Shown piece after piece: positions 8,779-17,820 of a stretch of 59,258 nucleotides of DNA. A model generated the notes under the pieces. It worked only from the letters and a program-made list of their open reading frames with translations. It had not been told where the DNA came from and did no database searches. How positions within the stretch are numbered: the first letter of the stretch is position 1; each line of letters opens with the position of its first letter. The translations under genes and the position numbers were made by a program. Source of the stretch: Marinitoga hydrogenitolerans DSM 16785 (GTDB lineage Bacteria > Thermotogota > Thermotogae > Petrotogales > Petrotogaceae); contig NZ_FQUI01000009.1 of NCBI RefSeq assembly GCF_900129175.1, forward strand, positions 1 through 59,258, read 5' to 3'.

Positions 8779-8800
8779 TTCGGGATGTCCCGAATTTTTT
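8777..8800 (+). terminator. Terminator after HD-GYP gene
   Basis: Nine-base perfect arms AATTCGGGA and TCCCGAATT around TG, followed by TTTT. The left arm begins in the stop codon of the HD-GYP gene. Confidence 0.9.
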
Positions 8801-8831
8801 CTTAAAAAAAAAATAATTGTAACCTTTCTTA

Positions 8832-8861
8832 TTGACATAAAAAATATTTTAAGGGTATAAT
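8832..8861 (+). promoter_or_regulatory. Promoter of rpmH operon
   Basis: TTGACA (8832-8837), an 18-base spacer and TATAAT (8856-8861): near-perfect vegetative promoter, 42 bases before the rpmH start. Confidence 0.88.
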
Positions 8862-8903
8862 AGGTGAAGGTATTTAGAAAAAATTGAAAAAGGAGGAATT
8901 CTA

Positions 8904-9038
8904 ATGAAAAGAACATACCAACCTTCCAGAACTAAAAGAAGAAGAACACATGGATTTTTAGCAAGAACTAAAACTCCAGGTGGAAGAGCTGTATTGAGAA
9001 GAAGAAGAGCTAAAGGAAGAAAAAGATTAGCTGTTTAA
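8904..9038 (+). CDS. rpmH: 50S ribosomal protein L34
   Basis: A 44-residue basic protein beginning [20 protein letters not shown] and ending in an Arg/Lys-rich tail (GRKRLAV), diagnostic of L34. AAGGAGG precedes the ATG with normal spacing. It heads the conserved rpmH-rnpA-yidD-yidC-jag operon behind a consensus promoter. rnpA starts two bases after its stop. In many bacteria rpmH lies next to dnaA, but no dnaA is present here. Confidence 0.97.
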   Translation: MKRTYQPSRTKRRRTHGFLARTKTPGGRAVLRRRRAKGRKRLAV

Positions 9039-9039
9039 T

Positions 9040-9390
9040 ATGAAGGAAACCTTTAAAAAAAGAGAACGCATCCATTTTAAAAATGACTTTGATAAAGTTT
9101 TTTCTTGTGGAAAGAGACATATAAATGAATACTTTGTAGTCGTATATACTAAGAATAATCTTACTTATACCAGAATAGGCATTACTATTAAAAGAAAATT
9201 CGGAAAAGCTTATAAGAGAAATAAATTAAAAAGATACATTAGAGAAATATATCGAAGAAATAAAGGTCTCTTTCCACAAGATTATGATATTGTTTTTTTA
9301 CCAAGAAAAAAACTTTCAAAAGATTTTGATAATATGTCTTTTGATGATATTAAGAATATTATTTTAAATATATCGGAGCGCTTAAAATGA
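9040..9390 (+). CDS. rnpA: Ribonuclease P protein component
   Basis: A 116-residue basic protein. It carries the RnpA signature region [22 protein letters not shown] (about 53-74), with the RNR-type motif here as KRNKLKR. The N-terminal [14 protein letters not shown] segment is also typical. It assists the RNase P RNA in 5' maturation of tRNAs. It begins one base after the rpmH stop, and its end overlaps the yidD start by four bases (ATGA). No ribosome binding site of its own is evident, so coupling to rpmH is likely. Confidence 0.95.
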   Translation: MKETFKKRERIHFKNDFDKVFSCGKRHINEYFVVVYTKNNLTYTRIGITIKRKFGKAYKRNKLKRYIREIYRRNKGLFPQDYDIVFLPRKKLSKDFDNMSFDDIKNIILNISERLK

Positions 9391-9650
9391 AAAAAATATT
9401 TTTGGGATTAATTCAGTTTTATAAAAAACATATATCCCCGTACAAACCATCAAAATGTATTTATTATCCTACTTGTTCTACTTATACCTATGAAGCTATT
9501 GAAAAATTCGGTGTGTTAAAAGGTTTATATTTAGGTATGTTAAGGATTCTTAGATGCAATCCATTTCACCAAGGCGGAATGGATCCTGTACCTGAAAAAT
9601 TTGTCTTTATTACAACAACAAAAAATAAACAAAGGGGTGTAAAAAATTGA
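9387..9650 (+). CDS. yidD: Membrane protein insertion efficiency factor YidD
   Basis: An 87-residue protein of the YidD/DUF37 family. The core reads [31 protein letters not shown], continuing with [21 protein letters not shown]. The three conserved cysteines ([13 protein letters not shown]) are present. It is an amphipathic membrane-associated helper of YidC. Its start overlaps the rnpA stop and its stop overlaps the yidC start (TTGA). Confidence 0.96.
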   Translation: MKKIFLGLIQFYKKHISPYKPSKCIYYPTCSTYTYEAIEKFGVLKGLYLGMLRILRCNPFHQGGMDPVPEKFVFITTTKNKQRGVKN

Positions 9651-10990
9651 AAAAAATACTTTTAATTATAGGACTTATTGTCCTGGGAGTTTTTGTTTTC
9701 TCTCAAATTCCAGATTATAGTATAACTTCATCTGCAACCGAGATTAATTTACAAATGAGATTATACAAAGTTACATTTGACAACTTAGGGCACATGAGAA
9801 GCTTTGAAATATTACAAGATAGAAGTAATACTTTATTTACCAAAATTTATAGTTATTATAACGATAGTTTTGATTTATATGATGATAACGGAAATGAAAT
9901 TTTGCCAGTATCTTTTGACATTTCAGAAGATTATGAAAATAATTTCATAGAAATAAAATTTTATTTTGAAAACTCTGGTATAAAAAGTTATAAATTCTAT
10001 AACGATCCATATTATAATTTTGATGTTTCTTTTAAGAATTTGTCAGGAAAGGTTATTATTCCAACAATTTCTTATCCTAATACTGTTGCTACAGATAATG
10101 AATTATTAATTTCTTATCTTAACAAACCTATAAAATCCCTTTTTATTTTTGATGCTGATAATATAAATATCGAAAATCAATCTATACAAATTTCTGGGAA
10201 TAAAACTTTTAAAGCATATATGGGTCCCAGAAAATTTGTTTTTGTTAAACAAGTTTTCCCAGAAAAATATGATAGAATAAAAGAATTAGCTAAATCCGTA
10301 GGTGCAATAAATTGGTTATGGTATATAAATTATGCATTTGTTATGTTTTTATGGTGGTTATATAGATTTACAGGAAATTTTGGCTGGGCTATAATGATTT
10401 TTACTTTGGTTATAAGATTAATCTTATATCCGTTATATCATAAGCAAACAAAATCTATGATTGAAATGAGAAAATTGCAACCAGAAATTGAAAAAATAAA
10501 GAAAAAATATAAAGACCCTCAAAGGCAGCAACAAGCTCTAATGGAATTATATAAAATACACAAAATCAATCCCGCTGGTGGTTGTTTGACCGCTTTTGTT
10601 CAATTGCCAATATTCTGGATTTTATATGGTGCAATTAATTATTATCAAGGAACTTTTGCTTATAATCCACAGTTTTTAATCTGGTCTGATTTATCTCAAG
10701 GCGGTTTTTCACAAAATATTGTATTAGTTTTATTAAGTGTCGTAGCTTATTTATTCAATGCCTTACAATCTGCCACAGATAGAAAAACAGCATGGAATAC
10801 ATCTATTATGATGATCGTTTTCCCATTCTTATTCATAAATTTACCAACTGGAATTTTCATTTATTGGGTAACTAATGCTGTCTTGCAAATCTTTATCACT
10901 GCTTATGTAAATAAGAAGAATCATATAAAAGGATTAACTATGAGAGAATTTTTAGGATTAGGACCAAAACCTTATAAAACTTCAAAATAG
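9647..10990 (+). CDS. yidC: Membrane protein insertase YidC
   Basis: A 447-residue insertase. An N-terminal membrane anchor (about 4-20) is followed by a periplasmic beta region (about 25-215), as in the long Gram-negative-type YidC, and a five-helix OxaI/YidC core. Core motifs are [25 protein letters not shown], the KIKKKYKD coiled coil and [20 protein letters not shown]. The conserved Arg of the hydrophilic groove is in LVIRLI. The start is TTG at 9647, within the yidD stop, behind AAAGGGGTG. It inserts membrane proteins with or without Sec. Confidence 0.96.
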   Translation: MKKILLIIGLIVLGVFVFSQIPDYSITSSATEINLQMRLYKVTFDNLGHMRSFEILQDRSNTLFTKIYSYYNDSFDLYDDNGNEILPVSFDISEDYENNFIEIKFYFENSGIKSYKFYNDPYYNFDVSFKNLSGKVIIPTISYPNTVATDNELLISYLNKPIKSLFIFDADNINIENQSIQISGNKTFKAYMGPRKFVFVKQVFPEKYDRIKELAKSVGAINWLWYINYAFVMFLWWLYRFTGNFGWAIMIFTLVIRLILYPLYHKQTKSMIEMRKLQPEIEKIKKKYKDPQRQQQALMELYKIHKINPAGGCLTAFVQLPIFWILYGAINYYQGTFAYNPQFLIWSDLSQGGFSQNIVLVLLSVVAYLFNALQSATDRKTAWNTSIMMIVFPFLFINLPTGIFIYWVTNAVLQIFITAYVNKKNHIKGLTMREFLGLGPKPYKTSK

Positions 10991-11011
10991 TCACATTAGG
11001 AGGTGCTCAAA

Positions 11012-11662
11012 ATGAATATCAAGATTCGAGAAAAACAGTTTGAAGGAAAAAGTATTGACTTGGCATTTGATGAAGCGGTAAAATATTATGATGCTTCTCC
11101 TGAAGAAATAGGATTTGAAGTCATCCAACAGCCAAAAAAAGGTTTTTTAGGTATTGGAAACAAACTTGCTATCATTAATGCCTTTTTAAATGAAAAATAC
11201 CTTATGAACAGATTAAATGAATTTTTATGCTCACTTTTAGAACATTTTGATGGTGATTTTGATTATTCTATTAACTTTCAAGGAAAAAATATACTGGTTA
11301 GATTAGAAGGTGATGGTTTAGGAAAGTTAATTGGAAAATACGGCAGAACAATTGGAGCTATGCAACATATTTTATCTATTTATATTAATAGACTTTCAAG
11401 TACAAAAATAGATGTTAATTTAGACGTTGGTGAATATAGAAGAAAGAAAAAAGAAAAAATATATGAAATAGTTGATAATGCTATAAAAAGGTTGAATGAT
11501 GAAAATGAACGAATAGAATTAGCCCCAATGTTTTCATATGAAAGACGTATCGTTCACGAATATGTAAGGAGAAATTATTCTCATATAATGACAGAATCTA
11601 TTGGATTAGAACCTTATAGAAAAGTTGTAATAAAATTAACAAAATCTCATATTAAAGCCTAA
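11012..11662 (+). CDS. jag: RNA-binding protein Jag/KhpB
   Basis: A 216-residue protein with three domains in the usual order. The Jag-N domain (about 1-52) has PEEIGFEVIQQPKKGFLGIGNK. The KH domain (about 75-145) carries the variant GXXG loop GKYGRTIG. The R3H domain (about 150-214) has RRIVHEYVRRNYSHIMTES, with the R-x3-H pair. It binds RNA, often as a heterodimer with KhpA, whose gene is at 29832. ATG 11012 follows TAGGAGGTG; a GTG at 11003 belongs to that site. Confidence 0.94.
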   Translation: MNIKIREKQFEGKSIDLAFDEAVKYYDASPEEIGFEVIQQPKKGFLGIGNKLAIINAFLNEKYLMNRLNEFLCSLLEHFDGDFDYSINFQGKNILVRLEGDGLGKLIGKYGRTIGAMQHILSIYINRLSSTKIDVNLDVGEYRRKKKEKIYEIVDNAIKRLNDENERIELAPMFSYERRIVHEYVRRNYSHIMTESIGLEPYRKVVIKLTKSHIKA

Positions 11663-11680
11663 AATTTTTCATTATAACTT

Positions 11681-11711
11681 AAGAAAAAGGGATATCCCTT
11701 TTTCTTTTTTT
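11681..11711. terminator. Terminator after jag
   Basis: A palindromic stem with ten-base arms AAGAAAAAGG and CCTTTTTCTT around GATATC, followed by a T run. The A-rich left arm could also stop transcription on the other strand. Confidence 0.85.
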
Positions 11712-11823
11712 GTATTGGTCTTTAATTAAATATTTTATTTTTAAATATTTTACTTTTGTTCTGGGGTAAAAGAATTTTTCTTTTTTATTTCTTTGTAGTA
11801 TAATTAAATTAATCTTATTATTC

Positions 11824-11840
11824 TCTCACCGGAGGTGAGA
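11824..11840 (+). promoter_or_regulatory. Self-paired ribosome binding site of yaaR
   Basis: TCTCACC and GGTGAGA form a seven-base stem around GGA, so the GGAGG of the yaaR ribosome site is split between loop and stem. TATAAT at 11799-11804 lies just upstream. The 13-base string CTCACCGGAGGTG recurs in front of ffh. Confidence 0.45.
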
Positions 11841-11843
11841 CAT

Positions 11844-12305
11844 ATGTTTATAAATCCATTATCAGGAAATTCATCTAAAAAATTAGAAGAAAAAAAAATT
11901 AAAAATAAAAAAAAGTCTAAAATTCACAAAAGTTCCACCAAAAAAAGAACTTCTTTTTCTGAAGTCATGGACTTAAATGAAATAGAATTAATAAAAAAGG
12001 ATCTTAATAAACTCTTAGCAAAAATAGAAGAATATGGTGCAGAATTCAAAAGATCTCCAATAGAAAAAAACTTAGAAAAATATAAAAAAAGTGTGAAATC
12101 ATTTCTCAAAAAAGTAGAGAAAAATTTATATAAATTAAATTCAAAAATGAATTTTAAAGAAAAAAACTTTTTTGTTGTTGCCGAAGAAATAAATAAGGAA
12201 CTTAAAAATCTTACTGATGAATTATTAAAAAATGAAATTGGAGCTTTTGCTTATGCAAAAAAAATAGATTCTATTAATGGCCTTCTACTTGATTTATATA
12301 AATAA
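11844..12305 (+). CDS. YaaR/DUF327 family protein
   Basis: A 153-residue protein. The first 40 residues are Lys/Ser-rich and probably disordered. The remainder is helical and ends EINKELKNLTDELLKNEIGAFAYAKKIDSINGLLLDLYK, which matches the DUF327 (B. subtilis YaaR) C-terminus with its IxGLLxDLY ending. The function of the family is unknown. The order yaaR-holB-yaaT is the same as in Bacillus, supporting the call. ATG 11844 is used; the GTG at 11835 is part of the ribosome site. Confidence 0.82.
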   Translation: MFINPLSGNSSKKLEEKKIKNKKKSKIHKSSTKKRTSFSEVMDLNEIELIKKDLNKLLAKIEEYGAEFKRSPIEKNLEKYKKSVKSFLKKVEKNLYKLNSKMNFKEKNFFVVAEEINKELKNLTDELLKNEIGAFAYAKKIDSINGLLLDLYK

Positions 12306-12315
12306 TGGGGTGATA

Positions 12316-13311
12316 ATGATAATTTTAGATAAAATCTATAATTTCAAAGGAAACTCAATTTGCCTTGTAAATCAGGATAAATTTATTCTATATAATACAT
12401 TGAATTCTTTAAAAAAGAATATAAATATTAATGATATATTTGAGATTACTCCTAAAGACGGCAATATTAAAATCTCTGATATTAGAGATATGCAAGAATT
12501 TTTGTTATACAAACCAAATTTTTCTGAATATAAAATGATTTTTATTCATGAAATTGATAAAATGAATATCCAAGCAGCTAATGCAGCATTAAAAATTTTG
12601 GAAGAACCTCCTAATTTTGCAATTATAATTAGCACAACATCCAGATGGCATAATCTCTTACCTACTATTAGAAGTAGATTATATAAAATATTATTACCAA
12701 ATCCTGACTTACTCGATAAAATCAAAAACAAATTTCCAGAATTCTATATAAACTTATCTTTTTCTATAAAAAACGATTTTGAATGTGCTCATTATATTTT
12801 AAACAATCCTAAAAAATCTGAACAAATACTGAATACTATAAAAAATTTTTCTAATATAAATATTGATGAACTTATTAAATATTTAATGGAAGATGATGAT
12901 TTTGTAGAAAATAAGATTTTAAAATATGAATCATTCTTTGAAATAATAAAAAGATTTGAAAAACTAAATTTAATAGAAATTCAAAGTATAATTGATAAAA
13001 TATTGTCGTATAAAAATAAGCTCCAAGATAAACTAAAAACTATAAAGTTTTTTTCGAAAATGTTTTTATCTATATATCATGATGCTTTTATATACAGTTT
13101 AACAACTTATTGGAAAGAATTTTATTCTTTAAATATGGTATATTTTTTTGGATTTGCTGATTTTGAATTAGACTTCCAAAAAATATATGAAAATACACAA
13201 TGGTGTGAAAATATTCTAAAAAGTTCTGTTTCAAATTTTAATTTTGATTTGACTATTCAAACTATGTTTTTGCGGTTTATGTTGGCCTTTTTTAAAAATA
13301 AGGAGGAATAA
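12316..13311 (+). CDS. holB: DNA polymerase III delta' subunit-like protein
   Basis: A 331-residue AAA-fold clamp-loader protein. The recognisable core is KMIFIHEIDKMNIQAANAALKILEEPPNFAIIISTTSR (about 75-115), then PTIRSRLYKI, the usual delta' sensor region. The N-terminus is short: there is no P-loop (GxxGxGK) and no zinc-binding Cys cluster, so it should not bind ATP itself, as is usual for delta' subunits. It pairs with gamma/tau and delta to load the sliding clamp. ATG 12316 follows GGGGTG. Reading back to 12277 would overlap yaaR without a ribosome site. Confidence 0.87.
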   Translation: MIILDKIYNFKGNSICLVNQDKFILYNTLNSLKKNININDIFEITPKDGNIKISDIRDMQEFLLYKPNFSEYKMIFIHEIDKMNIQAANAALKILEEPPNFAIIISTTSRWHNLLPTIRSRLYKILLPNPDLLDKIKNKFPEFYINLSFSIKNDFECAHYILNNPKKSEQILNTIKNFSNINIDELIKYLMEDDDFVENKILKYESFFEIIKRFEKLNLIEIQSIIDKILSYKNKLQDKLKTIKFFSKMFLSIYHDAFIYSLTTYWKEFYSLNMVYFFGFADFELDFQKIYENTQWCENILKSSVSNFNFDLTIQTMFLRFMLAFFKNKEE

Positions 13312-13314
13312 ATT

Positions 13315-14148
13315 ATGATTAATTTAAACGCTTTAGTATATGGAGTAGAAATAACCAAACTTTCTCCTATACTATATTATGCTAGTAATGGCGAAGATAT
13401 AAAAATAGGTGATTTAGTTTTAGTGAATACAGATATGGGATTAGATGTTGGAAAAGTTGTTTTAGGACCCAAAGAATTAACTTTTGAAGAAATTGGATAT
13501 GAAGTAACTTCGATTTTAAGAAAACTAAATAGTGATGATTTAAAGATATATGAAGAAAATAAAAAAATGGCTAAAAAAGCTAAAGAAATTACAGAAATAA
13601 AAGCTAAAAATTTAGGATTACCAATGAGAATACTTTCTGCAAGGTTTGTTTTTGATAAATCAAAAATTATAGTATACTTTGGTTCTGATACCAGAGTAGA
13701 TTTTAGAGAATTGGTTAAAGATTTAGCTAAAGAATTTAAAGCTAGAATAGAACTTCGACAGATTGGTATCAGAGATGAAGTTAAAATGATAGGGGCTATC
13801 GGTTTATGTGGCCAGGTTACTTGTTGTTCAAGATTTTTAAGAAAATTCGATTCAATAAAAATGGAAATGGCAAAAACACAGCAAATGCTTATTAATACTG
13901 CAAAAATTTCCGGGAGATGTGGACGTTTAATGTGCTGTCTCGCTTATGAAAATGATTTTTATGAATCTGTATTGCGCTGTATCCCAAATGAAGGTTCTAC
14001 CATAGAATACGAAAATGTGCCTGCAAGAGTTATTACAGTAAACGCATTTTTAAAACAGGTGACATTACAAATAATTGAAAATAATCAACCAGTAATGGTA
14101 AAACTCCCTTTTGAATATTTTAAGAAAAATTGTCCGTATGGTGATTAA
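13315..14148 (+). CDS. ricT: PSP1/RicT family protein (YaaT)
   Basis: A 277-residue PSP1-domain protein. Its centre reads LCGQVTCCSRFLRKF (near residue 163) and SGRCGRLMCCLAYENDFY (near 200), giving the Cys-rich clusters that hold an Fe-S centre in B. subtilis RicT. There the RicT-RicA-RicF complex works with RNase Y in mRNA maturation. No ricA or ricF gene is in this window. It lies four bases after holB as in Bacillus, with AAGGAGG before the ATG. Confidence 0.9.
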   Translation: MINLNALVYGVEITKLSPILYYASNGEDIKIGDLVLVNTDMGLDVGKVVLGPKELTFEEIGYEVTSILRKLNSDDLKIYEENKKMAKKAKEITEIKAKNLGLPMRILSARFVFDKSKIIVYFGSDTRVDFRELVKDLAKEFKARIELRQIGIRDEVKMIGAIGLCGQVTCCSRFLRKFDSIKMEMAKTQQMLINTAKISGRCGRLMCCLAYENDFYESVLRCIPNEGSTIEYENVPARVITVNAFLKQVTLQIIENNQPVMVKLPFEYFKKNCPYGD

Positions 14149-14149
14149 T

Positions 14150-14371
14150 ATGCAGTTTATAGGAAAATTTTTAATTTTGTTTGGTATTATTTTAATAGTT
14201 ATAGGTATTATATTTTATTTTTCAAATAAAATTCCTTTTAAAATTGGAAAATTACCCGGTGATATTTTAATTAAAAAGGAAAACTTTACTTTTTATTTTC
14301 CTTTGACTTCTGCTATATTAATAAGTATAATATTAAATGGAATTTTTTGGTTTATAAAACGATTTTTATAA
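14150..14371 (+). CDS. DUF2905 small membrane protein
   Basis: A 73-residue protein with two membrane helices (about 4-24 and 49-70) joined by a loop with KIPFKIGKLPGDILIKKENFTFYFPL, the DUF2905 signature (GxLPGDI...FTFYFPL). Function unknown. The ATG at 14150 lies one base after the ricT stop with no clear ribosome site, so translation is probably coupled. An upstream ATG at 14138 is possible. Confidence 0.85.
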   Translation: MQFIGKFLILFGIILIVIGIIFYFSNKIPFKIGKLPGDILIKKENFTFYFPLTSAILISIILNGIFWFIKRFL

Positions 14372-14405
14372 TAAAATTTATAATGATGATAAAGGAGGAG
14401 TTTAG

Positions 14406-16298
14406 ATGAAAAATTCATTAAATGAATTAAAAGAATTAGCTAAAATTTGTAGAGGTGACATTATAAAAATGACAACAGTTGCAAAATCCGGACACCCTGG
14501 AGGTTCAATGTCTTCTATCGATATGTATTTAAGTGTATTTAATTTGGCAAATATAGACCCAAAAAACCCTTATGATCCTAAAAGAGATAGAGTTGTGATT
14601 AGTCATGGGCATACATCGCCTGGCGTTTATTCCGCTTTAGCAAGACTCGGTTTTTTCAATGTTGATGAATTAATTGCCGGATTTAGACATGCCGGTTCTA
14701 TCTTCGAAGGACATATAACAAGAGGTATCCCAGGTGTGGAGTGGACAACTGGAAATTTAGGACAAGGTTTATCTGCTGGTGTTGGTATGGCCTTGGCTTC
14801 AAAAAGAACAGGTGCAAACTATCATGTATTTGTTTTGCATAGTGATGGTGAATCTCCAAAAGGTCAAATCGCAGAAGCAAGAAGAACGGCTAAAAAAGAA
14901 AATTTAAATAACTTAACTGTTTTAGTAGATTATAATGATATTCAGATTTCAGGAAGAGCTAGAGATGTTTTATATGTTGACATTGTAAAAGAATATGAAG
15001 CTGCAGGATGGAATATAATTGAAGTTGATGGTCATGATTTTGAACAATTATTTAATGCTATTGAAGAAGCCAAAAATTATAAATTAGGACCAACAGTTAT
15101 TATTGCAAAAACAATTATAGGAAAAGGCGTTTCTTTCATGGAAAATAGACATGAATATCACGGTTCCCCATTAAAAGAAAATGAAGCTGATAAAGCATTA
15201 AAAGAATTAGGTTTAGAAAATGATATTGAAAAATATAAAGAAATGAGAAAAAAATTACCTTTATTAAGAAAAAAATTAGAATTTAAAGATAATGTGGTTA
15301 CCGCAGATCCTGGAAAACCTATAATTTATTCAAAAGAGGATAAAGTTGATAATAGAGGAGCTTTTGGAAATGCCGTTGCAGATTTAGCTAAAATTAATAA
15401 GGGAAAAGTACCTATAGTCGCAATAGATTGTGATTTAAAACCTTCAGTGAAATTAGAAAAATTTGAAAAAACAAGTCCAGAAACATATGTTCAAATAGGT
15501 ATTCAAGAACATAATGCTGCAACAATTGCAGGTGCAATGTCAGTTTGTGGAATTGTTCCATTCTTTGCAGATTTTGGAGTATTTGGTCTTGACGAAACAT
15601 TTAATCAACAAAGATTGAATGATATAAATCATACAAACTTAAAAACAGCTGTTACTCATTGTGGTATAGATATTGGAGAAGATGGAAAAACTCATCATGA
15701 AATTAATTATATCGGTATTGTAAGAAGTTTCTTTGATACAAAATTAATTGTTCCGGCTGATCCAAATCAAACAGACAAAGCTGTTAGATATGCTGCTTCA
15801 ATATTGGGTAACGTCGTTATAGCAATGGGAAGGTCAAAAATACCTGTAATTTTAGATGAAAATGGTAAACCATTCTTTGGTGAAAATTATGAATTTGAAT
15901 ATGGTAAAATGGATGTGTTGAGAAAAGGAGAAAAAGTAACTATTTTAACACATGGTAGTGTTGCTTATAAAGCAGTAAAGGTTGCAGATAAATTAAAAGA
16001 AGAAGGAAAAAATATTACTGTTATCAATGTATCAGCACCTTTAGAATTCAATGCTTCAAAAATAAAAGAATATATAAATGATTCCCATATAATTATTTAT
16101 GAAGATCATAATAAGCACAACGGATTATTAGTTGAATTTTCAAAATCTGTTGTTGAAAATAAATTAAGTCCTTTAACCGTTACATCTTTAGGCGTTGACA
16201 ACTATTCACCTTCTGGAAACAATGAATCATTGTTTGAAATATTTAAATTGGATGAAACATCTTTATACAATATTATCAAGGAGAAAATAAATGAATGA
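14406..16298 (+). CDS. tkt: Transketolase
   Basis: A 630-residue thiamine-diphosphate enzyme with both transketolase halves in one chain. N-terminal motifs: KSGHPGGSMSS, SHGHTSPGVYS and TTGNLGQGLSAGVGMAL; the ThDP/Mg site is HSDGESPKGQIAEA with VLVDYNDIQ. C-terminal motifs: VQIGIQEHNAATIAGAMS, with the catalytic Glu, and the HGSVAYKAVKVA domain. It moves two-carbon units between sugar phosphates in the pentose phosphate pathway; rpe and a transaldolase-type gene are also in the window. AAAGGAGGAG precedes the ATG. The stop overlaps rnc by eight bases. Confidence 0.95.
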   Translation: MKNSLNELKELAKICRGDIIKMTTVAKSGHPGGSMSSIDMYLSVFNLANIDPKNPYDPKRDRVVISHGHTSPGVYSALARLGFFNVDELIAGFRHAGSIFEGHITRGIPGVEWTTGNLGQGLSAGVGMALASKRTGANYHVFVLHSDGESPKGQIAEARRTAKKENLNNLTVLVDYNDIQISGRARDVLYVDIVKEYEAAGWNIIEVDGHDFEQLFNAIEEAKNYKLGPTVIIAKTIIGKGVSFMENRHEYHGSPLKENEADKALKELGLENDIEKYKEMRKKLPLLRKKLEFKDNVVTADPGKPIIYSKEDKVDNRGAFGNAVADLAKINKGKVPIVAIDCDLKPSVKLEKFEKTSPETYVQIGIQEHNAATIAGAMSVCGIVPFFADFGVFGLDETFNQQRLNDINHTNLKTAVTHCGIDIGEDGKTHHEINYIGIVRSFFDTKLIVPADPNQTDKAVRYAASILGNVVIAMGRSKIPVILDENGKPFFGENYEFEYGKMDVLRKGEKVTILTHGSVAYKAVKVADKLKEEGKNITVINVSAPLEFNASKIKEYINDSHIIIYEDHNKHNGLLVEFSKSVVENKLSPLTVTSLGVDNYSPSGNNESLFEIFKLDETSLYNIIKEKINE

Positions 16299-17013
16299 TC
16301 ATGAAAAAGAAGTTGTTAAAGAAGTAAAAAAAATTATTGGTATTGATAATATCGACGAAGGGCTTCTTTTTGAAGCTCTTTGTCATTCTTCTTATTCAAA
16401 CGACTATACTTCTAAAGGGAGAAAAATAAATTCAAATGAAAGATTGGAATTTTTAGGTGATTCAGTATTAAATTTAATCATTGCCGAACATCTATTCAAA
16501 AATTTTGATTTAAATGAAGGTGATATGGCAAGAATAAGAGCGACCGTTGGAAGTGAATTAATCTTATTTGATGCTGCTAAACGACTAAATTTAGGAGATT
16601 ATATCTTATTAAGCAAAAACGAAGAAAAATTTGGTGGCAGAGAAAAACATTCTATAATATCAGATTTATTTGAAGCTATCATAGGAGCTATATATTTGTC
16701 TTTAGGATTTGAAAAAGCAAGATCTTTTGCTTTAAAAAATTTAAAAACTTATATTAAAGAATCCATAGAAGGAAAATTATTTTTGGATTACAAAACTCGA
16801 TTACAAGAATTAACACAAAAAGATTTAAAAATACGTCCCGAATATAAATTAGTTAGACAGGATGGACCACCGCATAATAGAACATTTGTAATAGAGGCTG
16901 TTATAAACGGGAAAGTATACGGCAAAGGTATCGGTAAATCTAAAAAAGTTGCTGAACAACTTGCTGCTAAAGAAGCTTGCGAAAATTTTCTGGAGGAATT
17001 AAATGGAAAATAA
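16291..17013 (+). CDS. rnc: Ribonuclease III
   Basis: A 240-residue enzyme. The nuclease domain carries the signature NERLEFLGDSVLNLII (about 45-60) and the second catalytic patch SDLFEAIIGAIYL, with both acidic residues of each motif. The dsRNA-binding domain is at about 165-236 (LQELTQKDL...KVAEQLAAKEACENFL). It cuts double-stranded RNA in rRNA and mRNA processing. The start lies inside the last codons of tkt and the end overlaps the radical SAM gene by 11 bases. Confidence 0.96.
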   Translation: MNDHEKEVVKEVKKIIGIDNIDEGLLFEALCHSSYSNDYTSKGRKINSNERLEFLGDSVLNLIIAEHLFKNFDLNEGDMARIRATVGSELILFDAAKRLNLGDYILLSKNEEKFGGREKHSIISDLFEAIIGAIYLSLGFEKARSFALKNLKTYIKESIEGKLFLDYKTRLQELTQKDLKIRPEYKLVRQDGPPHNRTFVIEAVINGKVYGKGIGKSKKVAEQLAAKEACENFLEELNGK

Positions 17014-17809
17014 AATTCATTTTGTTAAAATAGAAAAAACCAGATCAATTTCATTAACAGGTAATTATTGCTCTTTAAATTGTAAACATTGTAATAAGCA
17101 TTATTTAGAACATATGGCTACAATAAATGACATAGATAATCTTTCAAATATGAATTCCTTTTTATTAAGTGGGGGAATGAACAACGAAATAAAGGTTCCT
17201 GTATATAATTTTATTGAAAAATTAAAAGAATATAAAGATAAATATAAGTTTAAATATAATCTACATACTGGATTTATGAATTATAATGAATTGAAAAAAA
17301 TAAAAAATATTAGCGATGCTATTTCATTTGACTTAGTTGGAAATAAAGAAACCATGATAAATGTCTATGGTATCGATAAATTTGATGAAATGTGGAATAC
17401 TTTTGATAATTTATTTAAATTAAATTTCAATATAAAGCCACATATAACAATTGGTCTTAATGGTGGACAAATAACACATGAATTTGATGCTTTGAAAAAA
17501 ATAAAAGAGTATAATATAGATGAAATTATATTTTTAGTTTTTATACCAACAAAAGGCTCTTTTTTTGAAAATAAAAATCCACCTGATATAAACGAAGTAT
17601 ATAATATTTTCAAATATACAAAAGATAATTTCCCAAATATAAAGTTAACTTTAGGATGTATGCATCCAAGAGGTTACTATAGAAAAGAAATACAAAAAAA
17701 ATTATTGTTTGTTGCTGATAAGATAGTTCAACCAGTTAAAAGTACTATTAATTTAGCAAAAAAATTAGATTTTGACATAACATGGAGTTATGAATGTTGC
17801 GTATTTTAG
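17003..17809 (+). CDS. Radical SAM protein of unknown function
   Basis: A 268-residue protein with the radical SAM cluster motif CSLNCKHC (C-x3-C-x2-C, near residue 27) after SLTGNY. It continues as a small TIM-barrel: FLLSGGMNNE corresponds to the GGE region, and there is SFDLVGNKE and FLVFIPTKG. It ends SYECCVF, with a Cys pair that could bind another cluster or act in catalysis. No substrate can be named. It lies between rnc and rlmN, starting inside rnc behind GGAGG. Related single-domain radical SAM proteins occur in other Thermotogota as I recall. Confidence 0.82.
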   Translation: MENKIHFVKIEKTRSISLTGNYCSLNCKHCNKHYLEHMATINDIDNLSNMNSFLLSGGMNNEIKVPVYNFIEKLKEYKDKYKFKYNLHTGFMNYNELKKIKNISDAISFDLVGNKETMINVYGIDKFDEMWNTFDNLFKLNFNIKPHITIGLNGGQITHEFDALKKIKEYNIDEIIFLVFIPTKGSFFENKNPPDINEVYNIFKYTKDNFPNIKLTLGCMHPRGYYRKEIQKKLLFVADKIVQPVKSTINLAKKLDFDITWSYECCVF

Positions 17810-17820
17810 GAGGTAATGAA

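Noticed and set aside
8801-8903. Replication origin near rpmH
   Set aside because: No dnaA gene, no cluster of DnaA boxes and no repeat array were seen; only a promoter is present.
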